NCBI RefSeq assembly: GCF_017815515.1
Contig: NZ_CP072611.1
Location: 1,426,001-1,490,000, forward strand
DNA length: 64,000 nt
Source: Aureimonas populi
Lineage (GTDB): Bacteria > Pseudomonadota > Alphaproteobacteria > Rhizobiales > Rhizobiaceae
Direction: 5' to 3'
Part shown: positions 7,796 to 17,073 of the stretch, piece by piece
Position numbering within the stretch: the stretch's first letter is position 1
Layout of the letters: each line of letters opens with the position of its first letter
The notes under the pieces: model-generated
Told to the model about the DNA's origin: nothing
The model's database searches: none
What the model saw: only the letters and a program-made list of their open reading frames with translations
Position numbers and translations under genes: made by a program

Positions 7796-9114
7796 AAATC
7801 CGCGACCTGGCCGCGCGCCGATCGCGAGAGGCGCGACGGCGCGTAGGGGCGCGGATCGACCAGAGGATCGCCGCCCGTCGCCAGGTCGGCCGCGAGATGG
7901 CCGGCCCCCGGCCCGATGCCGAAGCCATGGCCGCTGAAGCCGGCGGCGAGGATGAAGCCCGGCAGGCTCTCCACCGGCCCGATGGCGGGCACGCCGTCTG
8001 GCGTGGAATCGATGAAGCCGGCCCAGGCGGCCTGCCGGCCCAGCCGCCCGAGCGCTGGCAGGAGCGCGACCGCGCGCCGGTGCGTCTCCTCGACAAGGCG
8101 CATGTCCGGCCGGGGGTCGAGGATGCGCATCCTCTCCATCGGCGTCGGCCGGTCGAGCCGCCAGCGCGCCAGCCCTTCATGGCCGCACCGCCACGCTTCC
8201 AGACCGCCCGGCCGCAGGGCGGCGCGGCGCTTGGCGAACATGGGCAGGAACTCGCGCGCGAAGCGCAGCTTCTGGGGCGTCGGGTCGATGCTGGCATGCC
8301 CGCTGATGGCGAGGGTGTAGCCATCGGCGCGCCGCGTCACCGAGATCGCGGCGGTGTGCAGCGCGTCGGGCAGCCCCTCCACATGCGAGGCGAGCGACAG
8401 GATGGAGGAGCGCACGGAGGATTGCGGAAAGCGGACGAAGAGCTGCCGGCAGAAGGAGGAGGCCCAGGCCCCGCCCGCCATGACGGCGGCCTGCGTGCGG
8501 ATCGTGCCCTTCTCGGTGATCACCGCGCTGACGCGCCCGCCTTGGGTTTCCAGTCCCCGCGCCGCGCACATCTGGTGCACCGTGCCGCCCGCCGCCATGA
8601 CGCCCCTGGCCACCAGCGGCGCGGCCCTCGCGGGGTCGGCGATCCCGTCGGAGGGAGAGAAGACGCCGCCCTTCCAGCCCCGGCCCGTGGCGCCGCCGCG
8701 GGCGGCCGCCTGCCCGGCGTCCAGCATATGGGTGAGGACGCCGTGCCCCCTGGCGAAGTCCCGCCACCGTGCCCAGCCGGCGATCTCGGCCTCGTCCTGG
8801 CTGAGATAGAGAAGGCCGCAGCGGCGAAAGCCGACATCCTGGCCCAGCTCGCCGGCCAGCGCGTCCCACAGGTCGAGGCTGCGCATGGCCATGGGCAGTT
8901 CGCGCGCGTCCCGGTTCTGCTGCCGGCACCATCCCCAGTTGCGGCTGGATTGCTCCGCTCCGATGCGCCCCTTCTCCACCAGCGCCACGGATATGCCGCG
9001 CCGGGCCAGATAATAGGCCGTGAAGCTGCCCACGATGCCCCCGCCGATCACCACCACATCGGCCTCGGCAGGCAGGGTGGGGCTCGTCTCGACGGGCAGA
9101 AGGGGGGCGGGCAT
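7792..9114 (-). CDS. FAD-dependent DAO-type amine/amino acid oxidoreductase
   Basis: A 440-residue DAO-superfamily flavoprotein. The Rossmann motif VVVIGGGIVGSFTAYYLARRG starts near residue 20 with a terminal Glu (ALVEKG). A second FAD contact is SSRNWGWCRQQNRD, and the C-terminal ILAAGFSGHGFGIGPGAG loop closes over the flavin. It should oxidise a C-N bond of a secondary amine or D-amino acid. The start is set at MPAPLLPVE (9114), which gives the family length; the longer open frame would add an unlikely basic leader. It is divergent from an Lrp/AsnC regulator, its likely controller. Substrate unknown. Confidence 0.83.
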   Translation of the reverse strand: MPAPLLPVETSPTLPAEADVVVIGGGIVGSFTAYYLARRGISVALVEKGRIGAEQSSRNWGWCRQQNRDARELPMAMRSLDLWDALAGELGQDVGFRRCGLLYLSQDEAEIAGWARWRDFARGHGVLTHMLDAGQAAARGGATGRGWKGGVFSPSDGIADPARAAPLVARGVMAAGGTVHQMCAARGLETQGGRVSAVITEKGTIRTQAAVMAGGAWASSFCRQLFVRFPQSSVRSSILSLASHVEGLPDALHTAAISVTRRADGYTLAISGHASIDPTPQKLRFAREFLPMFAKRRAALRPGGLEAWRCGHEGLARWRLDRPTPMERMRILDPRPDMRLVEETHRRAVALLPALGRLGRQAAWAGFIDSTPDGVPAIGPVESLPGFILAAGFSGHGFGIGPGAGHLAADLATGGDPLVDPRPYAPSRLSRSARGQVADF

Positions 9115-9337
9115 TCGGGCGGCTCCGTGGGGTCTGCCCCTCCCATAGCGATACGGGAAGCGGAGAGGATGCCGTAATCGGGGCGCGTGCCGCATTTCCT
9201 TTCGCCCGCCGCGCGGCGGAAAGGCTCTTGCGCGGCGGGGCCTTGAGGATACGATCCATTCCGGCCCGGCGCGCGAGGCGCGCAAGGGCAGCATACTATG
9301 CCGAGGCGAGGGGTAGCCGTTTGCGAGAGAGGTGCCG
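9115..9337. promoter_or_regulatory. Divergent control region of FAD oxidoreductase and Lrp/AsnC gene
   Basis: The 223-bp gap holds the start regions of two diverging genes. A modest drop in GC and a short AT stretch (GCATACTATG near 9291) stand out. No convincing Lrp box could be assigned by eye. Lrp/AsnC proteins usually act on the divergent promoter beside them, so operator sites are expected here. Confidence 0.5.
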
Positions 9338-9817
9338 ATGATGAAGCTCGACCGGATCGACATCAGGATTCTCTACGAGCTTCAGAAGAACGGCCGGATC
9401 ACCAATGTCGAGCTTGCGGAGCTGGTGAATCTCTCTCCCAGTCCCTGCCTGATGCGGGTGAAGAAGCTTCAGTCCGCCGGGTATATCGAGGGCTACTCGG
9501 CACAGGTGAATGTGGGCAAGCTCGGCCAGACGCTCACCGTCTTCACCGAGGTGACGCTGAAGAACCACCGGCAGATCGACTTCGCCCGTTTCACCTCGGT
9601 GGTGGACAAGGAGGATTCCGTGGTGGAATGCCACCTCATCTCGGGCGGCTACGACTATCTCCTGAAATTCGTCACCAGCGGCATCGCCGAATACCAGGCC
9701 ACCATGGAGCGGCTGACCGACATGGAGATCGGCATCGACAAGTATTTCAGCTTCGTGGTGCTGAAGACGCCCATCGCCAAGGCGCACATGCCGCTCACCA
9801 AGCTGTTCCCCATGTAG
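9338..9817 (+). CDS. Lrp/AsnC family transcriptional regulator
   Basis: A 159-residue regulator with an N-terminal winged helix-turn-helix (LDRIDIRILYELQKNGR ... LAELVNLSPSPCLMRVKKL, residues 4-47). A C-terminal RAM ligand-binding domain follows (residues 65-145, with VVECHLISGGYDYLLKFV). It senses an amino acid or related effector. The ATG at 9338 (or 9341) lies after GAGAGAGG; GTG 9332 is less likely. It is divergent from the DAO gene and convergent with the ABC operon at 9834, so it probably controls one or both. Confidence 0.9.
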   Translation: MMKLDRIDIRILYELQKNGRITNVELAELVNLSPSPCLMRVKKLQSAGYIEGYSAQVNVGKLGQTLTVFTEVTLKNHRQIDFARFTSVVDKEDSVVECHLISGGYDYLLKFVTSGIAEYQATMERLTDMEIGIDKYFSFVVLKTPIAKAHMPLTKLFPM

Positions 9818-9833
9818 GTAGGGGCGCGGCCGC

Positions 9834-11504
9834 TCAGCGCCGCGTCTCCCCGGCCAGGCGCGCGGCCTGCGGGTTCCACTCCAGCGTGTCCAGCCAGGCC
9901 GGGTCGAGCTTGGGGGTGGAGGCGTGGAGCAGCCGCGAATAGGGGTGGCTCTCCGCGCCGCCGAAGGCGGACGGCTCCAGCTCCTCCACCTTCTCGCCGG
10001 CATACATCACCGCGATGCGGTCGCAGATCGACTGCACCAGCGAGAGATCGTGGCTGATGAAGATGTAGGAGAGGCCGAGCTCCCTCTGAAGCTCGCGCAA
10101 CAGCTCGATGATGGCGGCGGCCACCACCGTGTCGAGGGCGGAGGTGATCTCGTCGCAGATCACGAGTTCGGGCTCGGCCGCGAGCGCGCGGGCGAAGTTG
10201 ACGCGCTGCTTCTGTCCGCCCGACAATTCGCCCGGAAGGCGGTGCTTCAGCGTGCGCGGCAGGCGCACCATGTCCAGAAGCTCGTCCACCCGCGCCTCCC
10301 GGCGCGCGCCGCGAAGACCCTTGAAGAAGGTGAGGGGGCGGCCCAGGATGTCGCCCACCGGCTTGGCGGGGTTGAGCGCGGTATCGGCGAGCTGGAAGAC
10401 GATCTGCATCCGCCGAAGCTGGTCGCGGCTGCGTTCGCGGATCGTGCGGCCCAGCTCCTTCCCCTCGAAGACCACCGAGCCGGAAACCGGCGCCACGATG
10501 CCCGCGATCGCCCGCGCGAGGGTGGACTTGCCGCAGCCCGATTCCCCGATGATGCCGAAATTCGAGCCGCGCTCCATGCGCAGGCTCACCGATTTCAGGA
10601 CGACGAGCCTGGGCGTGCCGTCCTCCTGCAACGGGCCGTAGCCGGCCACGAGGTCGCTGACGTCGAGGATGGGCCGCGGTGGCGCGCCCGCCTCGGGCAG
10701 GCGCGCGCGCTCCGCCAGGCCCGGCCGGAAGGCGGCGAGCAGCTCCTTCGTATAGGGGTGCCGCGGCCGGGAGAGGATATCCTGCGTGGTGCCCTCCTCC
10801 TGCACCTGCCCGCCCTTCAGCACCACGATGCGGTCGGCGATCTGCGCGACGACCGCCAGGTCGTGCGAGACATAGACCCCCGCCGCGCCCCGTTCCTTCA
10901 TCACCGACTTGAAGGCGCGCAGCACCTCGATCTGCGTCGTCACGTCGAGGGCCGTCGTGGGCTCGTCGAAGATGACCAGTTCCGGCGAGCCGATCAGCGC
11001 CATGGCCGCCGAGAGGCGCTGGAGCTGGCCGCCCGAAACCTGGTGCGGATAGCGCGCGCCGATGCTCTCCGGCTCGGGCAGGGCGAGGGCGCGGAACAGC
11101 TCCACGGCGCGCTCGCGCGCCTCTCGCGCCGGCATCAGGCGGTGGATCAGCGCCACCTCGATCACCTGGTCCATGATGGTGCGCGCGGGGTTGAAGGCGG
11201 CGGCCGCGCTCTGCGGCACATAAGCCACCTCGGTGCCGCGCGCCCTGGCCCTCTGCTTCTCCGTCAAGGCGGCCATATCCTTGCCCGCCACCATGATGCG
11301 GCCGCCCACGATGCGGCAGCCGGGGCGCGCATGGCCCATCAGCGTCAGGGCGATGGTGGTCTTGCCCGATCCGCTCTCGCCGATCAGGGCGACGATCTCG
11401 CCATGGGCGACATCGAGGTCCACCCCCTTGATGATCTCCACCTTGCGCCCCGCATCGGTGGTCGCCTCGACCTTCAGCCCGCGCAGTTCGACGAGATTGG
11501 CCAT
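9834..11504 (-). CDS. Dipeptide/oligopeptide ABC transporter, fused DppD-DppF ATPase
   Basis: A 556-residue protein with two complete ABC ATPase domains in tandem. The first has Walker A GESGSGKT (about residue 42), signature VSGGQLQRL and Walker B LVIFDEPTTALD. The second starts near residue 275 with Walker A GESGCGKS, signature LSGGQKQRV and Walker B LVICDEITSALD. This corresponds to DppD and DppF joined in one chain. It energises the permeases encoded just upstream: its ATG directly abuts the stop of the DppC gene (TGA-ATG). It is the last gene of a four-gene importer operon that starts with a solute-binding protein. Confidence 0.92.
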   Translation of the reverse strand: MANLVELRGLKVEATTDAGRKVEIIKGVDLDVAHGEIVALIGESGSGKTTIALTLMGHARPGCRIVGGRIMVAGKDMAALTEKQRARARGTEVAYVPQSAAAAFNPARTIMDQVIEVALIHRLMPAREARERAVELFRALALPEPESIGARYPHQVSGGQLQRLSAAMALIGSPELVIFDEPTTALDVTTQIEVLRAFKSVMKERGAAGVYVSHDLAVVAQIADRIVVLKGGQVQEEGTTQDILSRPRHPYTKELLAAFRPGLAERARLPEAGAPPRPILDVSDLVAGYGPLQEDGTPRLVVLKSVSLRMERGSNFGIIGESGCGKSTLARAIAGIVAPVSGSVVFEGKELGRTIRERSRDQLRRMQIVFQLADTALNPAKPVGDILGRPLTFFKGLRGARREARVDELLDMVRLPRTLKHRLPGELSGGQKQRVNFARALAAEPELVICDEITSALDTVVAAAIIELLRELQRELGLSYIFISHDLSLVQSICDRIAVMYAGEKVEELEPSAFGGAESHPYSRLLHASTPKLDPAWLDTLEWNPQAARLAGETRR

Positions 11505-12353
11505 TCAGGCGCTCCGGTCCCGGATCTTGCGGGGCAGATTGTCGATCAGGAGGTTCACCGCGATGGTGAGGCTGGCGATGGCGATGGAGGGGAAGATCAC
11601 CGCCGGCGCGCCGAAGGGCAGGCCGCCGATATTCTCGCGCACCAGCGCGCCCCAGTCGGCGAAAGGCGGCTGCACGCCCAGCCCCAGGAAGGAGAGCCCG
11701 GAGAGGAGGAGCACGATGAAGACGAAGCGCAGGCCGAAATCGGCCAGCACCGGCCCGATGATGTTGGGCAGGATCTCCGAGCCGATCAGATAGGCCGTGC
11801 GCTCGCCGCGCAGCCGCGCGACCGTCATGAAGTCCTGCGTGTTGACGTTGACGGCCAGCGCCCGGGCGAAGCGGTAGGCGCCCGGCGTGTAGATCACCGC
11901 GAGCGTGAGGATCAGGACGGGGATGGAGGGCCCGACGCCGGCCACGACGACGAGGCCGAAGAGCTTGCTGGGGATGGAGTTCAGGGCGTCGAGGAAGCGG
12001 CTGAGGGCGCTGTCGAGCCAGCCGCCCGTCACCGCCGCCGCCATGCCGAGGGCGACCCCGCAGAAGCAGGCGAGCATGACGGCGGCCAGCGATATGCCCA
12101 CCGTGTAGCGCGCGCCCATGAGCACGCGCGAGAAGATGTCGCGGCCCAGATAATCCGTGCCCATCCAGAAATCGGCCGACACCGGCCCGAAATAGTCCCA
12201 GTCGACGATCTCGCCCACCGGATAGGGCGTCAGCATGGGTCCGAACAGGGCGACCAGTGCCCAGAAGATCACGATGGCAAGGCCGAACAGGCCGACGGCG
12301 TTGAGGGAATAGCCGAGCTTTCGCGAGCCGCGCGCCAGGGGGCCGGCCGCCAT
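11505..12353 (-). CDS. Dipeptide-type ABC transporter permease (DppC-like)
   Basis: A 282-residue inner-membrane permease of the DppC/OppC class. It has an N-terminal anchor helix (FGLAIVIFWALVALFGPML), the short periplasmic segment WMGTDYLGRDIFSRVLMGAR and four to five further helices. The EAA-type coupling loop is VARLRGERTAYLIGSEILPN. The start ATGA overlaps the stop of the DppB gene. It forms the translocation pore with DppB and is driven by the fused ATPase. Confidence 0.92.
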   Translation of the reverse strand: MAAGPLARGSRKLGYSLNAVGLFGLAIVIFWALVALFGPMLTPYPVGEIVDWDYFGPVSADFWMGTDYLGRDIFSRVLMGARYTVGISLAAVMLACFCGVALGMAAAVTGGWLDSALSRFLDALNSIPSKLFGLVVVAGVGPSIPVLILTLAVIYTPGAYRFARALAVNVNTQDFMTVARLRGERTAYLIGSEILPNIIGPVLADFGLRFVFIVLLLSGLSFLGLGVQPPFADWGALVRENIGGLPFGAPAVIFPSIAIASLTIAVNLLIDNLPRKIRDRSA

Positions 12354-13303
12354 CAGCGCAGCCTCGGATTGGACAGGATGGCGATGAGGTCGGCAAGCGT
12401 GATGAGGGCGAGGTAGCCGATGCAGAAGATCATCGCGCAGCTCTGGATGAGCGGCAGGTCGCGCGTGGCCACCGCGTCCACCATCAGCTTGGCGATGCCC
12501 GGATAGTTGAAGATCGTTTCCACGATGATGACGCCGCCGAGCAGGTAGGAGAGCGAAAGCGCCACTGCGTTGACGATGGGGCCGAGAGCGTTGGGAAGCG
12601 CGTGGCGCAGCACCTGCCGCCGTCGCGAGGCGCCCTTCAGGAGCGCCATCTCCACATAGGGCGTGTTCAAGGTGTCGATCACGGCCGCGCGCGTCATCCG
12701 GATCATCTGCGCGCAGATGACGAAGGAGAGCGTGATGACGGGCATGGCGTAGACGCGCAGCATCTGGCCGATGGACTGCACGTCGTTGGCGAAGGAAAGC
12801 GCGGGCAGCCATTGCAGCCAGACGGCGAAGATGAGGACGGCGGAGGTCGCCACCATGAACTCGGGCACGGAAATGACGCCGACGGTGAGGATGGAGACGA
12901 TGCGGTCGTAGAGCGAACCGCGCAGGGTGGCGGCCGTGATGCCGAGGAACAGCGCCACAGGCACCGCGAAGAGGGCGGTGACGGCGGCCAGCCGCAGCGT
13001 GTTGGCAAGTCGCTGCCCGATGAGGTCGGAGATCGCCATGTTGTTGGCGTAGGAGGTGCCCAGATCACCGGAGGCGAGGTTGGCCAGCCAGCGCAGGAAG
13101 CGCCAGATGGCCGGCTCGTCGAGATTCATCGCCGCCCGCAGGCCCGCCACCGCCTCCGGCGTCGCGGCCTGTCCCAGGATGATCTGCGCGACGTCGCCGG
13201 GCAGCATCTCCGTCGCGAAGAAGATGACGAAGGACACGATGACGAGGCTGACCAGCGCGATGACAAGCCGGCTCGCCAGAAGGGACAGGATGCGGTGGTT
13301 CAA
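12353..13303 (-). CDS. Dipeptide-type ABC transporter permease (DppB-like)
   Basis: A 316-residue DppB/OppB-type permease. The first helix is RLVIALVSLVIVSFVIFFATEMLPGD and the coupling helix is LLKGASRRRQVLRHALPNALGP. I place the start at TTG 13303, which follows AAGGAAG at a proper distance and gives a typical N-terminus. A GTG at 13366 would overlap the binding-protein gene by 16 bases and add an atypical Ala-rich leader. Six membrane helices are expected. Confidence 0.9.
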   Translation of the reverse strand: MNHRILSLLASRLVIALVSLVIVSFVIFFATEMLPGDVAQIILGQAATPEAVAGLRAAMNLDEPAIWRFLRWLANLASGDLGTSYANNMAISDLIGQRLANTLRLAAVTALFAVPVALFLGITAATLRGSLYDRIVSILTVGVISVPEFMVATSAVLIFAVWLQWLPALSFANDVQSIGQMLRVYAMPVITLSFVICAQMIRMTRAAVIDTLNTPYVEMALLKGASRRRQVLRHALPNALGPIVNAVALSLSYLLGGVIIVETIFNYPGIAKLMVDAVATRDLPLIQSCAMIFCIGYLALITLADLIAILSNPRLR

Positions 13304-13350
13304 GGGCGCTTCCTTGCCAGTGGCCGTGATGGTCGCGGCGGGGGCGGCGC

Positions 13351-14961
13351 TCAGCCCTCCAGCCACACATATTCGGCGAAGGCGTAGCCCATCTGGCCGC
13401 CCAGCGGGTTCGGCTGGAGCCCCTTCAGCCGGGTGGAAAGGGCATCCACGTTGGAGAGGTAGACCGGGATGATCGTGCCGGCCTCTTCGGCGACCATCAC
13501 CTGCATCTCGCCGTAGATCTCCTTGCGCCGCTCCTCGTCGAGCAGGCCGCGCGCCTCCAGGAGCATGGCATCGAAGCGCTCCGACTTGTAGCGGCTTTCG
13601 TTCCAGGCCGCATCCGAGGCGTAGAGCAGCGAGAAGAGGATGTCGGGCGTGGGGCGCGGATTGATGTTGCCGAAATGGACCGGCGCCTCCAGCCAGTAGT
13701 TCGACCAGTAGCCGTCCGAGGGCACGCGCTGCACGTCGAGCGTGAGCCCCACCTCCGCCGCCGCCTGCTGCACCACCATGGCCATGTCGATGGAGGAGGA
13801 GGCCGCCTCCGAGGCGACGAGCGGGATGGACTGGCCCAGAACGCCCGCCTTCTCGAACAGGGAGCGGGCGCGCTCGGGGTCGAAGGGCTTGGGCTGGAGC
13901 TGGGCGTTGTAATAGGGGGAGGAGGGCGGAACCGGCTGGTCGTTGCCGATCTCGGCAAGACCGCGCATCACCGACCGCTGGATCTGCTCGCGATGGACCA
14001 GATACTTCATGCCCTCCACGAAATCGGCCTTGTCGCCGGGGGACAGGTCGAGCCGCATGTTGAGATTGGTGTAGTTGCCCGAGGTCGTGACCGAAAGCTC
14101 GACGCCCGGCTGGCTTTCGGCCAGGCGCATGGAGCGCGGGTTGATGGAGGCGGCGAGCTGGATGTCGCCGGACAGGAGGGCGTTGACGCGCGCCGTATCG
14201 TCCGGGATCGCGAAATACTCGAAGGAGTCGAGATGGGGCCCTTCGCTCTTCCAGTAGGATTCGTTGCGCACGGCGATGGAGCGGTTGCCGGGCTCGAAGA
14301 GCTCGCAGCGGAAGGCGCCGGTGCCGTTGGCGGTGGAGAAGTCGGAGGTGCCCTCCGCCAGGATCATGAAGTGATGCATGGCGAGGATGGTGGGCAGGTC
14401 GGCGTTCGGCGTCTCCAGCGCGATCTCGACGGTGCGCGGATCGAGCGCGCGGATCGCAGTCATCTGGCTCGCCATGGCGTTGGCGCGCGAGGCGACGGCC
14501 GGGTCGAGATGGCGGTTGAGCGAGAAGACGACGTCCGCCGCCTCCAGCGTCTTGCCGTCGTGGAAGGTGACGTCCGGCTTGAGGCGGATGGTCCAGAGCT
14601 GCGCGTCATCCGTTTCCACGCTTTCCGCCAGCTCCATCTGCACCGTGCCCTCCCGGTCCAGGAAGGTGAGGCGGTTGTAGAAGGCGCAGCTTCGCACGTA
14701 ATCGGTGGAGAGCGAGGCCCGGGCCGGGTCCAGCGTGTCGGCCGTGGAGGAGGACCAGCCGGCGGCCTTCAGCGAACCGCCGGAGACCGGCGTCTGCGCC
14801 AGGGCGACGGTGGCCCGGCCGAGGACGGTGCCCGCCGCCATCGCGCCGACGCCGCCGGCCATGAGGAGCTGGAGAAGTTCGCGGCGGGTGGCGCCCCGGC
14901 GAATGGCGTCTTCCACCATCGCGTCGTCGGCACGGGACCAGTTGGTGATGCGATCGGTCAT
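13351..14961 (-). CDS. ABC transporter periplasmic peptide-type binding protein (family 5)
   Basis: A 536-residue SBP_bac_5 protein, the substrate receptor for the DppBC/DF importer encoded downstream. It carries a Tat-like leader (RRGATRRELLQLL followed by a hydrophobic stretch ending ALAQ near residue 56). The core family motifs are LDPARASLSTDY, WTIRLKPDVTFHDGKTLEAADVVFSLNR and LLSGDIQLAASI. ATG 14961 is preceded by GGGGAA. The ligand cannot be predicted: relatives bind peptides, opines, glutathione or other amino compounds. It is the first gene of the importer operon, 76 bp after a HAD gene. Confidence 0.9.
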   Translation of the reverse strand: MTDRITNWSRADDAMVEDAIRRGATRRELLQLLMAGGVGAMAAGTVLGRATVALAQTPVSGGSLKAAGWSSSTADTLDPARASLSTDYVRSCAFYNRLTFLDREGTVQMELAESVETDDAQLWTIRLKPDVTFHDGKTLEAADVVFSLNRHLDPAVASRANAMASQMTAIRALDPRTVEIALETPNADLPTILAMHHFMILAEGTSDFSTANGTGAFRCELFEPGNRSIAVRNESYWKSEGPHLDSFEYFAIPDDTARVNALLSGDIQLAASINPRSMRLAESQPGVELSVTTSGNYTNLNMRLDLSPGDKADFVEGMKYLVHREQIQRSVMRGLAEIGNDQPVPPSSPYYNAQLQPKPFDPERARSLFEKAGVLGQSIPLVASEAASSSIDMAMVVQQAAAEVGLTLDVQRVPSDGYWSNYWLEAPVHFGNINPRPTPDILFSLLYASDAAWNESRYKSERFDAMLLEARGLLDEERRKEIYGEMQVMVAEEAGTIIPVYLSNVDALSTRLKGLQPNPLGGQMGYAFAEYVWLEG

Positions 14962-15037
14962 CGTCGTTTCCCCTGTCTTGCTGTGGCGCGCATGGTCCGG
15001 CCCCGGATGGCGGGGATGTGGTCGGCCTCCCGTCGGC

Positions 15038-15754
15038 TCAGGCCGCCTCGGCCCGCTCCGCCGCGTCCGCAAGGGCGGCCATGGCGGTGAAGTGGTAGTC
15101 GGGCTGCGTGAAGGCCTGCGGCTCGATGGTCCCGCCATAGCCGCTCAGCCCGTGGCGCCGCTCGATCCAGCAATTGGCAAGGCCAAGCCGCCGCGAGATT
15201 CCGATGTCGTGATACTGGCTCTGCGCGACATGGAGGATGTCGTCCTTCGAACCGCCCTCGGCCTCCACGAAGGCGAAGACCTTTTCGAAGAAGGCCGGGT
15301 CCGGCTTTTCCGTGCCCGTGTCGTCGGTGGTGAAGGCGGCGTGGAACGGCTCTCCGAGCTCGGTCGAGAAATGCGAGAAGGCCCAGCGCTGCGCGTTGGT
15401 CATGGCGATCAGCCGGTAGCGCTTCGAAAGCCGCGCCAGCGCCTCGGCGCTGTCGGGAAACGCCTTCCAGTCCCTCACGCTGTCGCGCAGCCGTCTGCCG
15501 GCCGCCGGCTCCGCCGGCAGGCGAAGGCGCGGGGCGATCTCCAGATAGACGCGCTCCAGATCGTCCGGGAACAGGCCCGCCTCGGGCAGATAGCGGGCCG
15601 CGCGGTAGAGCGCGAGCGCCGCCTCCCCGTCCACCGCCACGCCCGCTTCCCGGCCGATCTCCTCGAGGCACCGCGTGATGCCCCCCTCGAAATCGATCAG
15701 CGTGCCGACGACGTCGAAGGTCATGTACCGGAAATCGACGAGACGTCTGGTCAA
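15038..15754 (-). CDS. HAD-superfamily hydrolase, haloacid dehalogenase type II-like
   Basis: A 238-residue HAD hydrolase. The nucleophile D14 lies in FDVVGTLID, motif II Thr/Ser in AMTNAQR, motif III Lys in EKPDPAF, and an acidic loop in SQYHDIGIS. The start is placed at TTG 15754, preceded by GAAGGAGCC; a longer frame exists without a good binding site. Members of this branch are often called L-2-haloacid dehalogenases, but many are phosphatases, so the substrate is open. It is transcribed toward the ABC importer operon and may be its first gene. Confidence 0.8.
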   Translation of the reverse strand: MTRRLVDFRYMTFDVVGTLIDFEGGITRCLEEIGREAGVAVDGEAALALYRAARYLPEAGLFPDDLERVYLEIAPRLRLPAEPAAGRRLRDSVRDWKAFPDSAEALARLSKRYRLIAMTNAQRWAFSHFSTELGEPFHAAFTTDDTGTEKPDPAFFEKVFAFVEAEGGSKDDILHVAQSQYHDIGISRRLGLANCWIERRHGLSGYGGTIEPQAFTQPDYHFTAMAALADAAERAEAA

Positions 15755-15973
15755 GGGCTGGCTCCTTCGCCGTGGTTGCCGGTGCGGCCGGGCTTTCAGG
15801 ACCGGTCGCACCCTGTCTCACTTCCCTCATACTGCCGGACCCCGTTCATCGAATTCGCCGAACTCGGCGGCTTGGCAGCACAAAATTGCGAATAAGAGAG
15901 GCAGCACGCAATATTGCCGAAGAGAGCGGCAGTTTCCAGCCTTGTCCCATGGCCCCGCGCCCGAGGGACCGGT
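15755..15973. other. Intergenic region upstream of HAD gene
   Basis: This 219-bp gap lies between the start of the HAD gene and the stop of the GNAT gene. Its centre (about 15870-15930) is AT-richer than the surroundings and carries CAAAATTGCGAATAAG and CGCAATATTGC, an approximate inverted repeat around GCAATATTGC. It is a candidate promoter/operator for the HAD plus ABC transcription unit. No gene was seen. Confidence 0.4.
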
Positions 15974-16798
15974 TCAGCCCAGCGCCTGGCTGGCAAGGGC
16001 GAAGAGCTTGAAACCGCCCGCGCCGTTCGCCGGCCGTTCCGCCCGGCGCATGGCGATGCCGCCGCCGACCGGGGCAAGGCCCCGTTCCTCGAGCCACGGG
16101 CCGAGGCCCGCCTCCTCCGGCACGTCCACGCGCATGAAACGGCCGGGACACTGCGCGAAGAGGAGGGAAAGGAGGTCGCGCGCCTCCTCGCCGCTGCGCG
16201 CGACGACCGGGCCGGCCATCGCCCCGCGCCCGAAGGGCCGAAGCGCCGCGAAGCCGCCGCCCTTCGCCACGGCGATGCGCCCGGCCGAGGCGAGGCGCGC
16301 CAGGAGCGCGGTGCGGTCCACGCTCGTGGCCTCCCGGTCTATGGCGGCAAGACGCGCGATGTCCGGGACGGGATCGAAGGCGACGGCCCCGCTCGGCGCG
16401 CCGGGCGGGGCCGCGAGGATGCCTTGGTGCTGGCACACCGCGCCCCGCGCTTGGAAGCCAAGTTTTTCGTAGAGCGGCAGTCCCTCCGCCGTCGCGACGA
16501 GGCGGCATTCCCGGTCTCCCGCGGCCTCCAGCACCGCCGCCATCAGCCGGCGCCCGAGCCCGCGCCCCCGCATGGCGGAATCGACGATCACCATGGCGAT
16601 GGCGGCCGCATCCTCGCCGAACGGCACCATGAGCGCCGTGCCGAGGACGCATCCTCCGCGTGTTGCGGCCACGCCGCGCCCGAGCGACAGGACGAGGTCC
16701 CAATCCTCCGCCCGATGGGGCCAGCCCTCGGCGCGCGACAGCGCAACCGCTCCTGCCAGATGGGCGGGGGTGAAGTCGCAAAGCTCGATCGCGTCCAT
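15974..16798 (-). CDS. GNAT family N-acetyltransferase with C-terminal YitH/HolE-like domain
   Basis: A 274-residue protein. The N-terminal GNAT domain (residues 1-135) has the acetyl-CoA pyrophosphate loop MRGRGLGRRLMAAVLEAAG and the EGLPLYEKLGF segment. A second half (about 150-265) resembles the Acetyltransf_18 domain found after GNATs (FDPVPDIARLAAIDREATSVDRTALL, AALRPFGRGAMAGPVVA). It should transfer an acetyl group to an amine or amino acid. It lies between two HAD genes on its own strand segment and ends 219 bp before the next minus-strand gene, so it is probably monocistronic. Confidence 0.78.
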   Translation of the reverse strand: MDAIELCDFTPAHLAGAVALSRAEGWPHRAEDWDLVLSLGRGVAATRGGCVLGTALMVPFGEDAAAIAMVIVDSAMRGRGLGRRLMAAVLEAAGDRECRLVATAEGLPLYEKLGFQARGAVCQHQGILAAPPGAPSGAVAFDPVPDIARLAAIDREATSVDRTALLARLASAGRIAVAKGGGFAALRPFGRGAMAGPVVARSGEEARDLLSLLFAQCPGRFMRVDVPEEAGLGPWLEERGLAPVGGGIAMRRAERPANGAGGFKLFALASQALG

Positions 16799-17073
16799 CC
16801 CGGCATTCTCCCGTCGCGGTTCGCAGAGAGCAATAGCCCGGCGGGCGCAGGGGATCGTTGCGAGGAACAGAGGCGCTCGACATCTTCGCCTTTGCGCGCG
16901 CGGCCCCGCCGCATCTTGTGCCGCGCCCGCAATCTCGTGCGGGCGGCCCGGGCGATACGGAACAATCTGCTTCGCCCGCCGCCCAATGCAGCGGACGCCG
17001 TCCGATCGGGCGCCTATGATCGTGGACGGCGAAGGCGCAAGGCGCCGCCCGCGAGGATGATCCGAGAGAGACG
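16799..17073. other. Divergent intergenic region
   Basis: This 275-bp gap separates the GNAT gene (minus) from the HAD/FAD oxidoreductase pair (plus). It should hold both promoters. GC remains high; no clear -35/-10, operator or RNA gene could be recognised by eye. Confidence 0.4.

Noticed and set aside
7897..9177. Plus-strand open frame opposite the first FAD oxidoreductase
   Set aside because: The minus-strand product has a full FAD-binding motif set; the plus-strand translation has no recognisable motif.
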